Below are positions 52,554-61,035 of a stretch of DNA of 64,000 bases, in pieces. The position numbers were made by a program, and so were the translations under genes. Position 1 is the first letter of the stretch. Every line of letters starts with the position of its first letter. The notes under the pieces are model-generated. The model did not search any database, was not told where the DNA came from, and worked only from the letters and a program-made list of their open reading frames with translations. Source of the DNA: Mobiluncus sp963511525. Lineage in GTDB: Bacteria > Actinomycetota > Actinomycetes > Actinomycetales > Actinomycetaceae. Location: assembly GCF_963511525.1 (NCBI RefSeq), contig NZ_CAUPIY010000001.1, positions 380,005 to 444,004 on the forward strand, written 5' to 3'.

Positions 52554-52859
52554 CTAAACCATAAAAGTGAGCCTGACCACCAACCATTGCAATCCGAACA
52601 GGAGGATGAAGAACACTAAAAACCCCATGTCAAGCGCCAATCCGCCGATACGAAGCGGAGGTATCAAACGCCCAAAAAAGCGTACCGGTGGATCTGTCAA
52701 GGCATAAATCAAGTTAGCCAACACCAAAATAATTCCCCGGGGGCGCCAATCTCTAGCCAAAATCTGGACCCAGTCCAGAACTACCCTCAGAACCAGGATG
52801 AAAACATAGACGTTTATCACGTAGTAAATAACCAAGCCGATGAGTCGTACCATATCCAC
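52554..52859 (-). CDS. YggT-family membrane protein
   Basis: Small membrane protein of 101 residues with two hydrophobic regions (about 5-30 and 75-98) around DWVQILARDWRPRG and YALTDPPVRFFGRLIPP, typical of YggT proteins. It sits between sepF and divIVA, the usual actinobacterial place; a link to division or osmotic tolerance is suggested elsewhere but unproven. The start is GTG 52859. Confidence 0.92.
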   Translation of the reverse strand: MDMVRLIGLVIYYVINVYVFILVLRVVLDWVQILARDWRPRGIILVLANLIYALTDPPVRFFGRLIPPLRIGGLALDMGFLVFFILLFGLQWLVVRLTFMV

Positions 52860-52902
52860 GCAGACAATCCTACCTGACAGCGCTCGGCTAAACAGACCAA
52901 GT

Positions 52903-52931
52903 TTCCCCCATCACTGGACGCGATGGGGGAA
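52903..52931 (-). terminator. Hairpin after sepF
   Basis: TTCCCCCATC (52903-52912) pairs perfectly with GATGGGGGAA (52922-52931), 10 bp with a 9-base loop, 26 bases past the sepF stop. Leftward it is followed by ACTTGG rather than a T run, so termination may be partial. Confidence 0.55.
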
Positions 52932-52956
52932 CCTCAGAATGGAAGGAAATTAGCAG

Positions 52957-53421
52957 TCACAAAGTCTGCAAAAGGGAGGCCGAGCGATTCGGACTAGCCT
53001 CGATAGTCTTAAGGTTCTGCGGGGAAAGCAGGAACACTCGGGTGCCAACTTCCTCAAAAGAACCGCGCAGACCGTAAGTCAAGCCGGAAGCAAAGTCCAC
53101 CATGCGCTGTGCTTCCTTGGCGGAAAGATAAGCCAGATTGAGGATGACTGGCACATTGTCGCGCAGGTAGTCTCCTATTTCTTTGGCATCCGAGTACGTG
53201 GTGGGCTTGGCCGTCTTAATCCGGTCAATAGTGCCGATTGGCGCCTCAGCAGGAGCGTCCGGGTGGGTGTGCGGAGCAGTTTCCGATTCGGTGGAACCGG
53301 GAAATTCATGAAGCTCACCCAAAGGAGCTTCATCTTCGAGGAATTCCTCATCTTCGTAATCGTCGATGTCGGGTTCCCGCAAGCCGACCTTCTCTAAAAC
53401 GTTACGCAGCGCCAGACCCAT
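52957..53421 (-). CDS. sepF: Cell division protein SepF
   Basis: Anchors FtsZ to the membrane in place of FtsA. 154 residues: amphipathic N-terminus (MGLALRNVLEKVGL), an acidic linker (about 17-65), then the SepF fold (ILNLAYLSAKEAQRMVDFASG, RVFLLSPQNL). ATG 53421 has GGGGAG 5 bases upstream. A TAGTCT (53470-53465) about 44 bases before the ATG may be its own -10, consistent with a terminator behind ftsZ. Confidence 0.95.
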   Translation of the reverse strand: MGLALRNVLEKVGLREPDIDDYEDEEFLEDEAPLGELHEFPGSTESETAPHTHPDAPAEAPIGTIDRIKTAKPTTYSDAKEIGDYLRDNVPVILNLAYLSAKEAQRMVDFASGLTYGLRGSFEEVGTRVFLLSPQNLKTIEASPNRSASLLQTL

Positions 53422-53543
53422 AATTTCTCCCCTAGGTTTCGGTGTGATTTGGACAACTGGAATGAGACTATGCGAAGACCGGTGGTTTATTGGGGAATTT
53501 TTACGGAGTGTCGCTAATCAGAGCGAAAAATTGCGAAAGCCGC

Positions 53544-53572
53544 CCCGTCGATGACTGTTAGTCAACGACGGG
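53544..53572 (-). terminator. Terminator-like hairpin after ftsZ
   Basis: CCCGTCG (53544-53550) pairs with CGACGGG (53566-53572), and inside it TGACT (53552-53556) with AGTCA (53560-53564), around a GTT loop and one A-A mismatch. It lies about 70 bases beyond the ftsZ stop; a T run follows only after about 15 bases on the minus strand. Confidence 0.6.
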
Positions 53573-53641
53573 AACGGTTTCTTTTGGGAGAGAGGAAAAA
53601 GTTTCGAGCTGCGCCGGTATCGCCCCTGGAGCGCAGTGGAA

Positions 53642-55156
53642 TTATTTCAAAAAGTCCGGAATGTCGAGTTCATCGTCTGCCGCGATGTCGTCAAAGACGT
53701 GTTCCAGGCGCAGTGCTGGCGCACGCTGTTCCCGGGAGGAATCAACATAGTCCGGTACGCTCGCCGCATCGGGCGACACTGGACGAATCCCTGAGGTAAC
53801 GGCTAGAGGCTCCCGCTTTGCGTCAGGAATTCCGTTCAGGCCGGTGAGTTTGATTTCCGGTTGATGCGTCTCTGACTTGGGCCGCAAGGCGCCCACCGCC
53901 TCGGTTCCAGCGGGGAACTTCGGGGCTTTCAACTCGGGAACTTTCGCAGCCGGTTCGTGGCGGTGCTGAGCCAGCCGGGCCTCGATTCCGTCAAGGATTT
54001 CTTCCTTTTCAGAAGCAGGTTCAGCAGTTGCCGGGGCGGGCTTCGGCGTCGCCGGAGCTTCCGCATTCGGCTGCGGTGCCGTCTGCTGGCTCGGTTCGTT
54101 AGTCCGGGGCGAAGCCGGCTGCTTGGCACTCGGAGCGGCCGGGGCGGGACGCGCTGCTGTGGCACGGGCGGCAGATGACTTCTGAGCGGCATGCGCGGAG
54201 GTGGCATATCCACCCTTGCCTTCAAAGCCCGCGGCGATAACCGTGACTTTAATCTCATCAGCAAATTCTTCGTTCGGGGCGTAACCGATAATGACGTTAG
54301 CGTCTGGATCGGCCAGTTCGCGAACCATCTGGGCAGCATCGTTCATCTCTTGCATCCCCAGGTCCGTCCCGCCTTGGAAGAAGATGAGCACACGGTCAGC
54401 CCCGTCCATAGAGCTTTCTAGCAGCGGCGAAGAGATTGCCATCTCTACTGAGCTGAGAGCCCGATCCGGGCCAGTAGCGGTGCCAATGCCCATCAGCGCG
54501 GTCTTGGCATCTTTCAATGTGGTGGTCACGTCAGCGAAATCGACATTGATGGTACCGGGGATGGTGATGATTTCGGTGATGCCCTGTACGGAGGATTGCA
54601 GGACCTGGTCAGCGGCACGGAAGGCTTCCAGTACCGAGAGGTTGGCATCCGTAGATTCCAACAGACGTTGGTTAGGAATGACAATGAGGGCATCAACTTG
54701 TTCACGCAGCGCTTCGATACCTCGATCGGCTTGTTGCTCTCGACGACGTCCCTCAAATTGGAAAGGCCGAGTAACCACACCGATGGTCAAAGCGCCGAGC
54801 TCACGGGCGATACCGGCCACAATCGGTGCCGCGCCCGTGCCGGTGCCACCACCCTCACCAGCGGTGACAAAAACCATGTTGGAATCGCGCAGCGCCTCAC
54901 GGATATCTTCCTCGTGAGCAGACGCTGCCGCTTTGCCAACTTCGGGATCAGCTCCAGCGCCCAACCCGCGGGTGGACTCCCTGCCAATCTCGAGTTTGAC
55001 ATCAGCATCCGACATCAGCAGGTCTTGTGCATCGGTGTTAATCGCGATGAACTCGACCCCGCGCAGATTTGATTCAATCATCCGGTTTACCGCGTTGACA
55101 CCGCCGCCTCCGACGCCTACGACGCGGATGACTGCCAGTGGTGCTGGTTCCATCAT
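53642..55156 (-). CDS. ftsZ: Cell division GTPase FtsZ
   Basis: Tubulin-like GTPase forming the Z-ring. 504 residues: GTP-binding motifs GVGGGGVNAVNRMI and the tubulin signature GGGTGTGAAP (about residue 105), synergy region NEEFADEIKVTVIAAGF, then a Pro/Ala-rich linker (about 320-480), longer than usual, and the C-terminal peptide ELDIPDFLK that binds SepF. ATG 55156. Upstream there is no ftsQ or murC: a divergent amino-acid transporter gene starts 210 bases away, so ftsZ is detached from the rest of the division/cell-wall cluster. Confidence 0.97.
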   Translation of the reverse strand: MMEPAPLAVIRVVGVGGGGVNAVNRMIESNLRGVEFIAINTDAQDLLMSDADVKLEIGRESTRGLGAGADPEVGKAAASAHEEDIREALRDSNMVFVTAGEGGGTGTGAAPIVAGIARELGALTIGVVTRPFQFEGRRREQQADRGIEALREQVDALIVIPNQRLLESTDANLSVLEAFRAADQVLQSSVQGITEIITIPGTINVDFADVTTTLKDAKTALMGIGTATGPDRALSSVEMAISSPLLESSMDGADRVLIFFQGGTDLGMQEMNDAAQMVRELADPDANVIIGYAPNEEFADEIKVTVIAAGFEGKGGYATSAHAAQKSSAARATAARPAPAAPSAKQPASPRTNEPSQQTAPQPNAEAPATPKPAPATAEPASEKEEILDGIEARLAQHRHEPAAKVPELKAPKFPAGTEAVGALRPKSETHQPEIKLTGLNGIPDAKREPLAVTSGIRPVSPDAASVPDYVDSSREQRAPALRLEHVFDDIAADDELDIPDFLK

Positions 55157-55366
55157 GGTTTTCCCCTTCCAACCTTAACCTTGAACTTAAGGGTTAAAGT
55201 AATGCCGTCTTTTTGACGCCAGAAATTTAGTGAGTGTTGTGCAATTAACCGGGATGCGCTTCGGCGTGTTTTGGAATTTCAGATTTTTGACGCAGTTTAA
55301 TTCCCGGCGGCCACACTGTTAGACTGCGAAAGGCAAAAGCAATTTTCACTATCTAAAGGAAAAACA

Positions 55367-56194
55367 ATGGTTTTTAAAAAAATTGTCAGCCTGGCGGCGG
55401 GCCTCGCCGTAGCTTTTTCTTTGACCGCTTGCGGCGGCGATTCATCTAACAACGCCGGCACCGAAGGGGGCAACACCGCGAAAAGCGCGGGCGACAAGTT
55501 CGTGGTCGGCTTTGACGCAAACTTCCCGCCTTACGGCTACAAGGACGAAACGACTGGAGAATACACCGGTTTCGACTTGGATCTAGCTGCCGAGGTAGCG
55601 GAGCGCAACGACTGGACCCTGGAAAAGAAACCTATTGACTGGGATGCCAAAGATATGCAACTCGATTCTGGATCGGTGGACTGCTTGTGGAACGGTTTCA
55701 CCATGAACGGCCGCGAGGACAAGTACACCTGGTCAAAACCTTATGTAGATAACTCCATTGTTTTTGTAACCCGCAGCGCGGACAACCTGAAAGACGCCGC
55801 GGCTCTGGAGGGCAAGACCGTCATTGTGCAGGCTGATTCTTCCGGTTTGGCAGCCCTGGAGGACGAAGCCAACAAGGATTTGCTCGCTTCGTTCAAAGCC
55901 CTGAACAAAGTTCCCGACTACAACAACGCGTTCATGAGTCTGGAAGCCGGGGCGGCCGATGCGGTGGCCGTGGACATCGGTGTCGCCAACTACCAGCTGG
56001 AGACGCGAAAGAAGGGACTGTTCACCATCATGGAAAAGCCGGTGCAGACCGAACAGTACGGCGTGGGCTTCAAACTCGGCAACGAAGCCCTGCGCGACCA
56101 GGTACAAACCACCCTGGATGAGATGATTGCGGACGGTAAGTTCATGGAACTGGCCCAGAAGTACGGCTTGGAAAACGCCGTCATCACCAAGTAA
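55367..56194 (+). CDS. Polar amino-acid ABC transporter, substrate-binding lipoprotein
   Basis: Solute-binding protein family 3, 275 residues. Lipobox LTAC with Cys22. The ligand core FDANFPPYGYKDETTGEYTG and GFDLDLAAEVAERN is typical of the glutamine/cystine/arginine group, as is DCLWNGFTMNGRED. The exact amino acid is not clear. ATG 55367 follows AAAGGAA. First gene of a three-gene importer; a hairpin separates it from the permease. Confidence 0.94.
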   Translation: MVFKKIVSLAAGLAVAFSLTACGGDSSNNAGTEGGNTAKSAGDKFVVGFDANFPPYGYKDETTGEYTGFDLDLAAEVAERNDWTLEKKPIDWDAKDMQLDSGSVDCLWNGFTMNGREDKYTWSKPYVDNSIVFVTRSADNLKDAAALEGKTVIVQADSSGLAALEDEANKDLLASFKALNKVPDYNNAFMSLEAGAADAVAVDIGVANYQLETRKKGLFTIMEKPVQTEQYGVGFKLGNEALRDQVQTTLDEMIADGKFMELAQKYGLENAVITK

Positions 56195-56208
56195 ACGTAG
56201 CCAAAGTT

Positions 56209-56275
56209 GAGTTTTCGGTGTCCCTCTTAGCGCGGGACAGCGGTCAGCGGCACCGAAAACTCCTCAGTTTTAGAA
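56209..56275 (+). terminator. Attenuator-like hairpin between binding protein and permease
   Basis: GAGTTTTCGGTG (56209-56220) pairs perfectly with CACCGAAAACTC (56251-56262), with an inner GTCCC/GGGAC pair, followed by CTCAGTTTT. It can stop part of the transcripts so that the binding protein is made in excess over the membrane subunits. Confidence 0.65.
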
Positions 56276-56281
56276 TGCAAC

Positions 56282-56935
56282 ATGAACGAGTGGACTTTCC
56301 TTCCTGAACTGGCCTTGGGCTTTGGTCGGACCGTGATTCTGTTCGCGTTGACACTGGTCATTTCCCTCCCCCTGGGATTACTGGTGTACGCCGGGCGGGT
56401 GGTCCCTTTTAAACCCCTGAACTGGATAGTTCAGTTCTATATCTCGATTATGCGCGGCACTCCCTTGATGCTGCAGCTCATGGTCGTTTATTTCGGGCCC
56501 TATTACCTGTTCAAAGTGCCTATCAGCGCGTCTTACAATTTCTGGGCTGCCATCATTGCCTTTTCAATCAACTACGCTGCCTATTTCGCCGAAATTTATC
56601 GCGGCGGTTTCCAAGCTATCCCCCAAGGGCAAACTGAAGCGGCATTTGTCCTAGGCTATTCCCAGCAGCGCACTTTCTATACCATCAAGTTGCCCCAGAT
56701 GTTTCGCACGGTGCTGCCCTCCATCACTAACGAAGTCATCACCCTGGTCAAGGACACTTCTCTGGCCCAGGTCATTTCCTTCTTGGAAATGTTTTCTATC
56801 GCCAGGGAATACGCCTCCACCACCGCTTCCATGGCACCTTTCGTCGCTGCCGGCATTTTCTATTACGTCTTTAACATGGTGGTGGCCGTGACCATGAACA
56901 AGTTGGAAAAACGCGTCAGCAAGTATCAAATCTGA
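56282..56935 (+). CDS. Polar amino-acid ABC transporter, permease
   Basis: HisM/GlnP-type permease of 217 residues with five hydrophobic segments. The EAA loop is EAAFVLGYSQQRTFYTIKLP, preceded by YRGGFQAIPQGQ, and MRGTPLMLQL is the conserved early block. ATG 56282 follows the attenuator hairpin closely, so no strong Shine-Dalgarno is present. Only one permease is encoded, so it probably works as a homodimer. Confidence 0.95.
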   Translation: MNEWTFLPELALGFGRTVILFALTLVISLPLGLLVYAGRVVPFKPLNWIVQFYISIMRGTPLMLQLMVVYFGPYYLFKVPISASYNFWAAIIAFSINYAAYFAEIYRGGFQAIPQGQTEAAFVLGYSQQRTFYTIKLPQMFRTVLPSITNEVITLVKDTSLAQVISFLEMFSIAREYASTTASMAPFVAAGIFYYVFNMVVAVTMNKLEKRVSKYQI

Positions 56936-56961
56936 AACAGTCACCAGCAAAGCAGGGAATC

Positions 56962-57729
56962 ATGAGCACCGCACTATCTATTAAAGACATGCACAAGAGC
57001 TTCGGCGATTTGGAAGTCCTGAAGGGTGTCTGCGTACAGGTCGAGCAGGGCGAGGTCCTGGCGATTCTGGGCCCTTCCGGTTCAGGGAAGTCCACCTTGC
57101 TGCGCTGTGCCACTTTCCTGGACTACATGGATTCCGGGAGCATCGAATACTTCGGAGAAACCGCTCTGACCATGAAAAACGGGGAAAAAACCTCGAGCGG
57201 TGATGAAAAACGGTTCCGGCATGACTACGGATTGGTGTTCCAGAATTTCAACCTGTTCCCACACTGGAACGTCATGCGTAACCTCACCGACGCCCCAATC
57301 AAAGTTCAGCATCGCAATCCCGCTGAAGTCCGCACTGAAGCCCAACAGCTCCTGGAGCGCATGAACCTGGCAGACAAAGGCAACGCTTACCCCTCCGAGC
57401 TGAGCGGGGGTCAAAAGCAGCGCGTGGCCATCGCCCGGGCGCTCGCGTTGAAACCGCGAATGCTGTACTTTGACGAACCGACTTCCGCGCTGGACCCGGA
57501 GCTGACTGGTGAAATCCTAGCCATTATCCGCTCTCTGGCTGACGAACGCATGACGATGGTTATCGTCACTCACGAGATGGAGTTTGCCGCCCAGGTCGCT
57601 GACCGTGCCGTTTTCATGGACGGCGGGACCGTATTGGAAGAAGGCCCCGCGGAACAGCTCATTCACCACCCCACTCAGGAGCGCACTCGCCAGTTCCTCC
57701 ACAAACTCCAGGGCGAACAGCCGCACTAA
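56962..57729 (+). CDS. Polar amino-acid ABC transporter, ATP-binding protein
   Basis: GlnQ-type ATPase of 255 residues: Walker A GPSGSGKSTLL, Q-loop VFQNFNLFPHWNV, signature LSGGQKQRVAI, Walker B MLYFDEPTSALD, H-loop VTHEMEFA. ATG 56962 is 26 bases after the permease stop, with AGCAGGGA upstream. It converges with the next gene, whose stop is 28 bases away. Confidence 0.96.
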   Translation: MSTALSIKDMHKSFGDLEVLKGVCVQVEQGEVLAILGPSGSGKSTLLRCATFLDYMDSGSIEYFGETALTMKNGEKTSSGDEKRFRHDYGLVFQNFNLFPHWNVMRNLTDAPIKVQHRNPAEVRTEAQQLLERMNLADKGNAYPSELSGGQKQRVAIARALALKPRMLYFDEPTSALDPELTGEILAIIRSLADERMTMVIVTHEMEFAAQVADRAVFMDGGTVLEEGPAEQLIHHPTQERTRQFLHKLQGEQPH

Positions 57730-57757
57730 CGCCGCTTTTGACCAGGCCGCGGCAAAG

Positions 57758-59182
57758 CTAGGCGGATTGGGATTCCGAGTGGGACCCAGCAGCCGATGAT
57801 TCCGCGGCGCTGGCCGAGTCATGCGACATCTGCATCCGCGCCAGGGATGTCAGCATCCGAATCTCGGGGCCCAGGCGCCGCACGGAGGGGAAATTCGTCT
57901 GTTCCAGCCCTCCCAACAGCAGCAAAGCGTCGAATCCTTGGTTGCATTCCAGCAGTGCTCGCGCCCGCAGCAGCCGCGCCATGAACCGTGCGTCCCCTTC
58001 GGTTCCTTGCAGCAACAGACCGTCAGGTAGGGGATGTGAATCCAGCAGCCCCAGAGAGGACGACACCTCAACATTGCCGTTACGTTCGTCATAACGGGCC
58101 GCCAGAGTGGCGGCTGCCTGGCCCAGCAAATCGCGAGCCTGTGCGACAGTCGGGTGTACCAAGGCGGGAATCTCGTGGAAACGCGAAGTCGGAGCCAGCG
58201 ACACTTTCAAGGAATACCTCCCGTATCCAGCCCAGTCCAAAGACTCCAAAGCCCCGATGATAGCGCGCATCCCAACCAACAAATCCCACGGGTCGTGAGT
58301 ATGGCGGATTAAACCCAGGTGCCGCTCCAGCAGCAGGAGCAGGCGCGGCCACATTCCCGCCACCCCCAGGAACCGGAAATGTTCACTAATCTCGGAAAGC
58401 CGGGATTCCTCGCGGTCATATTCATAAGCCACCAAGTGCGCTTCCCAGGCGACCTGCCAGGCATCCGTGGCTACCAGCCCGGGCAGCATAACCCTTAGCA
58501 GTCGCGCCTTTTGCGGACCGGGAAGCTCATGAGTCAACATCCGCCACGAAACCTGCAGCGCCTGTTCAGGGTGGCGTTCCCAAGCCAGTTCTACCTGAGA
58601 AATATCGACCGCACGTCCCAGCGCCGGATGATCCGCCAGGGTAATCCGGTCAATAGCGCGGTCCAAGAAATACCGGTCACTAGCGGGGTTCCCCAACGCC
58701 TCCCGCATCCGATGGCGTAAATAGTCTCCGGCCGCTGACGAGGGTCCCAGGCTATCTTGGAAAGCCTGCAAACCTGCCAGTAAATGATTCAACAGTGACA
58801 GGGGAACGTCGGGGTGAGTGCAAGCGCTTTCAATAACGTCGGGATAGTACCGGGCGAGCTGCTCCAGCTGGCGTGAATCATACAGTTCCGGGCGGTGCAG
58901 CAAACGCGTCAACGTTGAGGAAAATGCTTCCAGTGCCTTACCGGGGTTACGCCCTTCCAAATAGCAGCCAATCAGCTCAATTTCAGCCCCGGCCAGCAAG
59001 TCATCGTAGCCGGCGTCACGCGCCGCACTCACCACGTCCAAAGTCGCTTTCGTGCGTGGCAGCCCTGGCGGGATCGAAGCCGCATTCATCAACTGCGTGG
59101 CTAACACCGCAGCACTGTAAGAGGCAGAATCATCCGATGCGGAGTCGAAGGAGTAAGCATCATCTGAAAACGTTATGCTCAA
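57758..59182 (-). CDS. Helical-repeat protein of unknown function, paralogue of the 59278-61026 product
   Basis: Soluble protein of 474 residues, all-helical by appearance (TPR/SEL-like solenoid), no catalytic motif, no signal. I prefer TTG 59182 (MSITFSDDAYSF) because GGGGGAG lies 4 bases before it; the frame is open to GTG 59254. It shares ordered blocks with the divergent neighbour: an AW.AH helix, an I..H.RF helix, LLLLERH against LELLETH, and HDPWDLLVGMR (about residue 295) against EDPWDLLVATR, so the two are paralogues. The C-terminus is a Ser/Ala/Glu tail. It is convergent with the amino-acid importer. Function unknown; a protein-interaction scaffold is the cautious reading. Confidence 0.8.
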   Translation of the reverse strand: MSITFSDDAYSFDSASDDSASYSAAVLATQLMNAASIPPGLPRTKATLDVVSAARDAGYDDLLAGAEIELIGCYLEGRNPGKALEAFSSTLTRLLHRPELYDSRQLEQLARYYPDVIESACTHPDVPLSLLNHLLAGLQAFQDSLGPSSAAGDYLRHRMREALGNPASDRYFLDRAIDRITLADHPALGRAVDISQVELAWERHPEQALQVSWRMLTHELPGPQKARLLRVMLPGLVATDAWQVAWEAHLVAYEYDREESRLSEISEHFRFLGVAGMWPRLLLLLERHLGLIRHTHDPWDLLVGMRAIIGALESLDWAGYGRYSLKVSLAPTSRFHEIPALVHPTVAQARDLLGQAAATLAARYDERNGNVEVSSSLGLLDSHPLPDGLLLQGTEGDARFMARLLRARALLECNQGFDALLLLGGLEQTNFPSVRRLGPEIRMLTSLARMQMSHDSASAAESSAAGSHSESQSA

Positions 59183-59277
59183 CAGACTCCCCCTTAAACT
59201 ATCCCGGTTAAACTCACCATACCGGCGCGCGTTGCCCCGGCGCGCGTGACACACCGGGAAACCGGACGGGGGAACTC
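59183..59277. promoter_or_regulatory. Divergent control region of the helical-repeat cluster
   Basis: The 95 bases between the divergent paralogues contain CGGCGCGCG twice (59223-59231 and 59238-59246), able to pair through the self-complementary CGCGCG cores. No convincing -10/-35 pair is visible in either direction. Confidence 0.35.
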
Positions 59278-61026
59278 GTGAATATGCAAGAATGGGTGCT
59301 GATGAGCATTTTCGAGTCCGACGGTTTCGTTCCGGGAGTGGATCCAGAGATTCTGTCCAAGCAGATTGGCGATGATCTGGAAACCGCCCTGGGTGAACCC
59401 TTGAGTTTAGAGCGCCTGCACCGCTTGGAGGAACTGGCGACTTTGGCTCAAAAACACGGCCTGGACGAAACGGAAACTACCGTCCGCTTGGAACTCGTGT
59501 GGGATGCTCTCGAATCCGGCGACACCGAATCCGCCTTAGCCACTCTGTCGTGGGTGTTGCAGCAGGTCGCGCAGGGCCAAATGGTTCCCAACCAGACTCA
59601 AAACCAGGTCATTGCCCAGCAGATGCTGCAAATCCCCACCCTGGCAGCCCGACACCCCGGCGTGAACGCGAAACTACTCGAGCACCTGACTTTTTGGATG
59701 GAATATTTCACGACTGAAGCGGGTATTTCCTTGCGTTCCCGCTGGATTACCCGTCACCAGGTGGAACTGGGACGAGGCCACCGGGAAGCCGCTCGCGAAG
59801 CTCTCGATATTATTTCCGCTCTGGAACAGGTGCCTCGCGAGGTCCGTGACGAAGCGGACTGTCCCCTGCACCATTTTCGTTCCCGCATCGCCTGGGCGGT
59901 CAACGCTTCGGAGTTTCCCCAAGCCCTCTCCCTGTACCGCGACGCATTGGAACGCTGCGCCGAGTCAGATTGGCAGTGCATTCAACCTGATGACATCAAC
60001 CCCCTTTTGATGCTGCCGCTGTCTTGGGCGGGCGAGGGCGACGCGGCGTGGCGCGCCCACGAACGCTCTTACCGCCACCAGACCGAAACGTCCCAATACC
60101 TCGGCGACATTGCCTCTCACCTGCGTTTTTGTGCGGCTACTTGGAACATTTCCGAGGGTTTGGAGCTGCTGGAAACCCACGCGCAGTGGTTCTCTAACCC
60201 CGAGGACCCTTGGGATTTGCTGGTGGCGACCCGTTCGGCGGCGACTTTCCTCTCCCGAGCCGTGGGGGCGTTCATCGGGACGGGCACGAAAGTGCCACCC
60301 CTCGGTTTTACTATCAACGGGTCGAATCGCTGGCTTCCTTTCGAGAGTCTCAACCCGACAGATACCCTGGCGCTGGCACAAGCCCGGCTGGAGTCGGTCG
60401 CCATGAAACTTGCTCTGGCTTTTGACTCCCGCAACGCCAACAACACCATGTCCACGCGGGTCATTCAAAGCCTGCACGAAGCCCCGCTGTGTTCTTTCGC
60501 TTCGGTAAAAGACCTTTTGAGCGCCCGTTTTGGTGTGAAAAATCTGCTCGCTGAACAGGGCTTGAGCGAAAATAGTCCGGAATGGGTGCTGCCCGACCTA
60601 GATGACCCGTCCTGGTTGCGCCAACCCGTTCCAGAGTTTCGATTGCTGGACTTTTCACAGGCCGCTGCGGTTGAGAAACAGTTGCGGGCTTTCGAGGAAT
60701 TAGTCGATTTTTCGGCGCTGCCGGCCGCAATCTCTGTTGATAAGGAACGCTTGGTACTGGGGGCAAACCGGGTGACGTTCCTGGCCGCGGCCGGGAAGTG
60801 GAACGCGGTTATCGATACGGGCGAACTGCTGCTGGAAATTGGTGAACGAATTGATGATCATCGTCAATCGCTGCGTTTGGCGTGTTACCTGGTGCAAGCC
60901 TATTGGCAGTTGAACGATTTGGGCGCAGCGCGCAACTGGCTGGTGCGAGCTGATGAATTCGTAGATGCTACTGTTTCGGACAAACCTCGCGCGCTTTTGG
61001 ACGATTTGTCCCTGTTGGCGGGATAA
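59278..61026 (+). CDS. Helical-repeat protein of unknown function, paralogue of the 57758-59182 product
   Basis: Soluble helical-repeat protein of 582 residues, no signal or catalytic motif. GTG 59278 has GGGGGA 6 bases upstream; ATG 59284 and ATG 59302 (MSIFESDGF, similar to the neighbour's MSITFSDDAY) are alternatives. The shared block AWRAHERSY...ASHLRF...EDPWDLLVATR lies at about residues 260-320. It has an additional C-terminal domain (about 475-582) of three or four helix pairs (NRVTFLAAAGKWNAVIDTGE) that looks TPR-like. First of three rightward genes; the next starts 9 bases after its stop. Confidence 0.8.
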   Translation: MNMQEWVLMSIFESDGFVPGVDPEILSKQIGDDLETALGEPLSLERLHRLEELATLAQKHGLDETETTVRLELVWDALESGDTESALATLSWVLQQVAQGQMVPNQTQNQVIAQQMLQIPTLAARHPGVNAKLLEHLTFWMEYFTTEAGISLRSRWITRHQVELGRGHREAAREALDIISALEQVPREVRDEADCPLHHFRSRIAWAVNASEFPQALSLYRDALERCAESDWQCIQPDDINPLLMLPLSWAGEGDAAWRAHERSYRHQTETSQYLGDIASHLRFCAATWNISEGLELLETHAQWFSNPEDPWDLLVATRSAATFLSRAVGAFIGTGTKVPPLGFTINGSNRWLPFESLNPTDTLALAQARLESVAMKLALAFDSRNANNTMSTRVIQSLHEAPLCSFASVKDLLSARFGVKNLLAEQGLSENSPEWVLPDLDDPSWLRQPVPEFRLLDFSQAAAVEKQLRAFEELVDFSALPAAISVDKERLVLGANRVTFLAAAGKWNAVIDTGELLLEIGERIDDHRQSLRLACYLVQAYWQLNDLGAARNWLVRADEFVDATVSDKPRALLDDLSLLAG

Positions 61027-61035
61027 ACTTTCCTC

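Noticed and set aside
59223..59246. CGGCGCGCG repeat as a CRISPR or attachment site
   Set aside because: Only two copies with a 6-base gap, in a promoter-sized spacer; no array, integrase or tRNA nearby.
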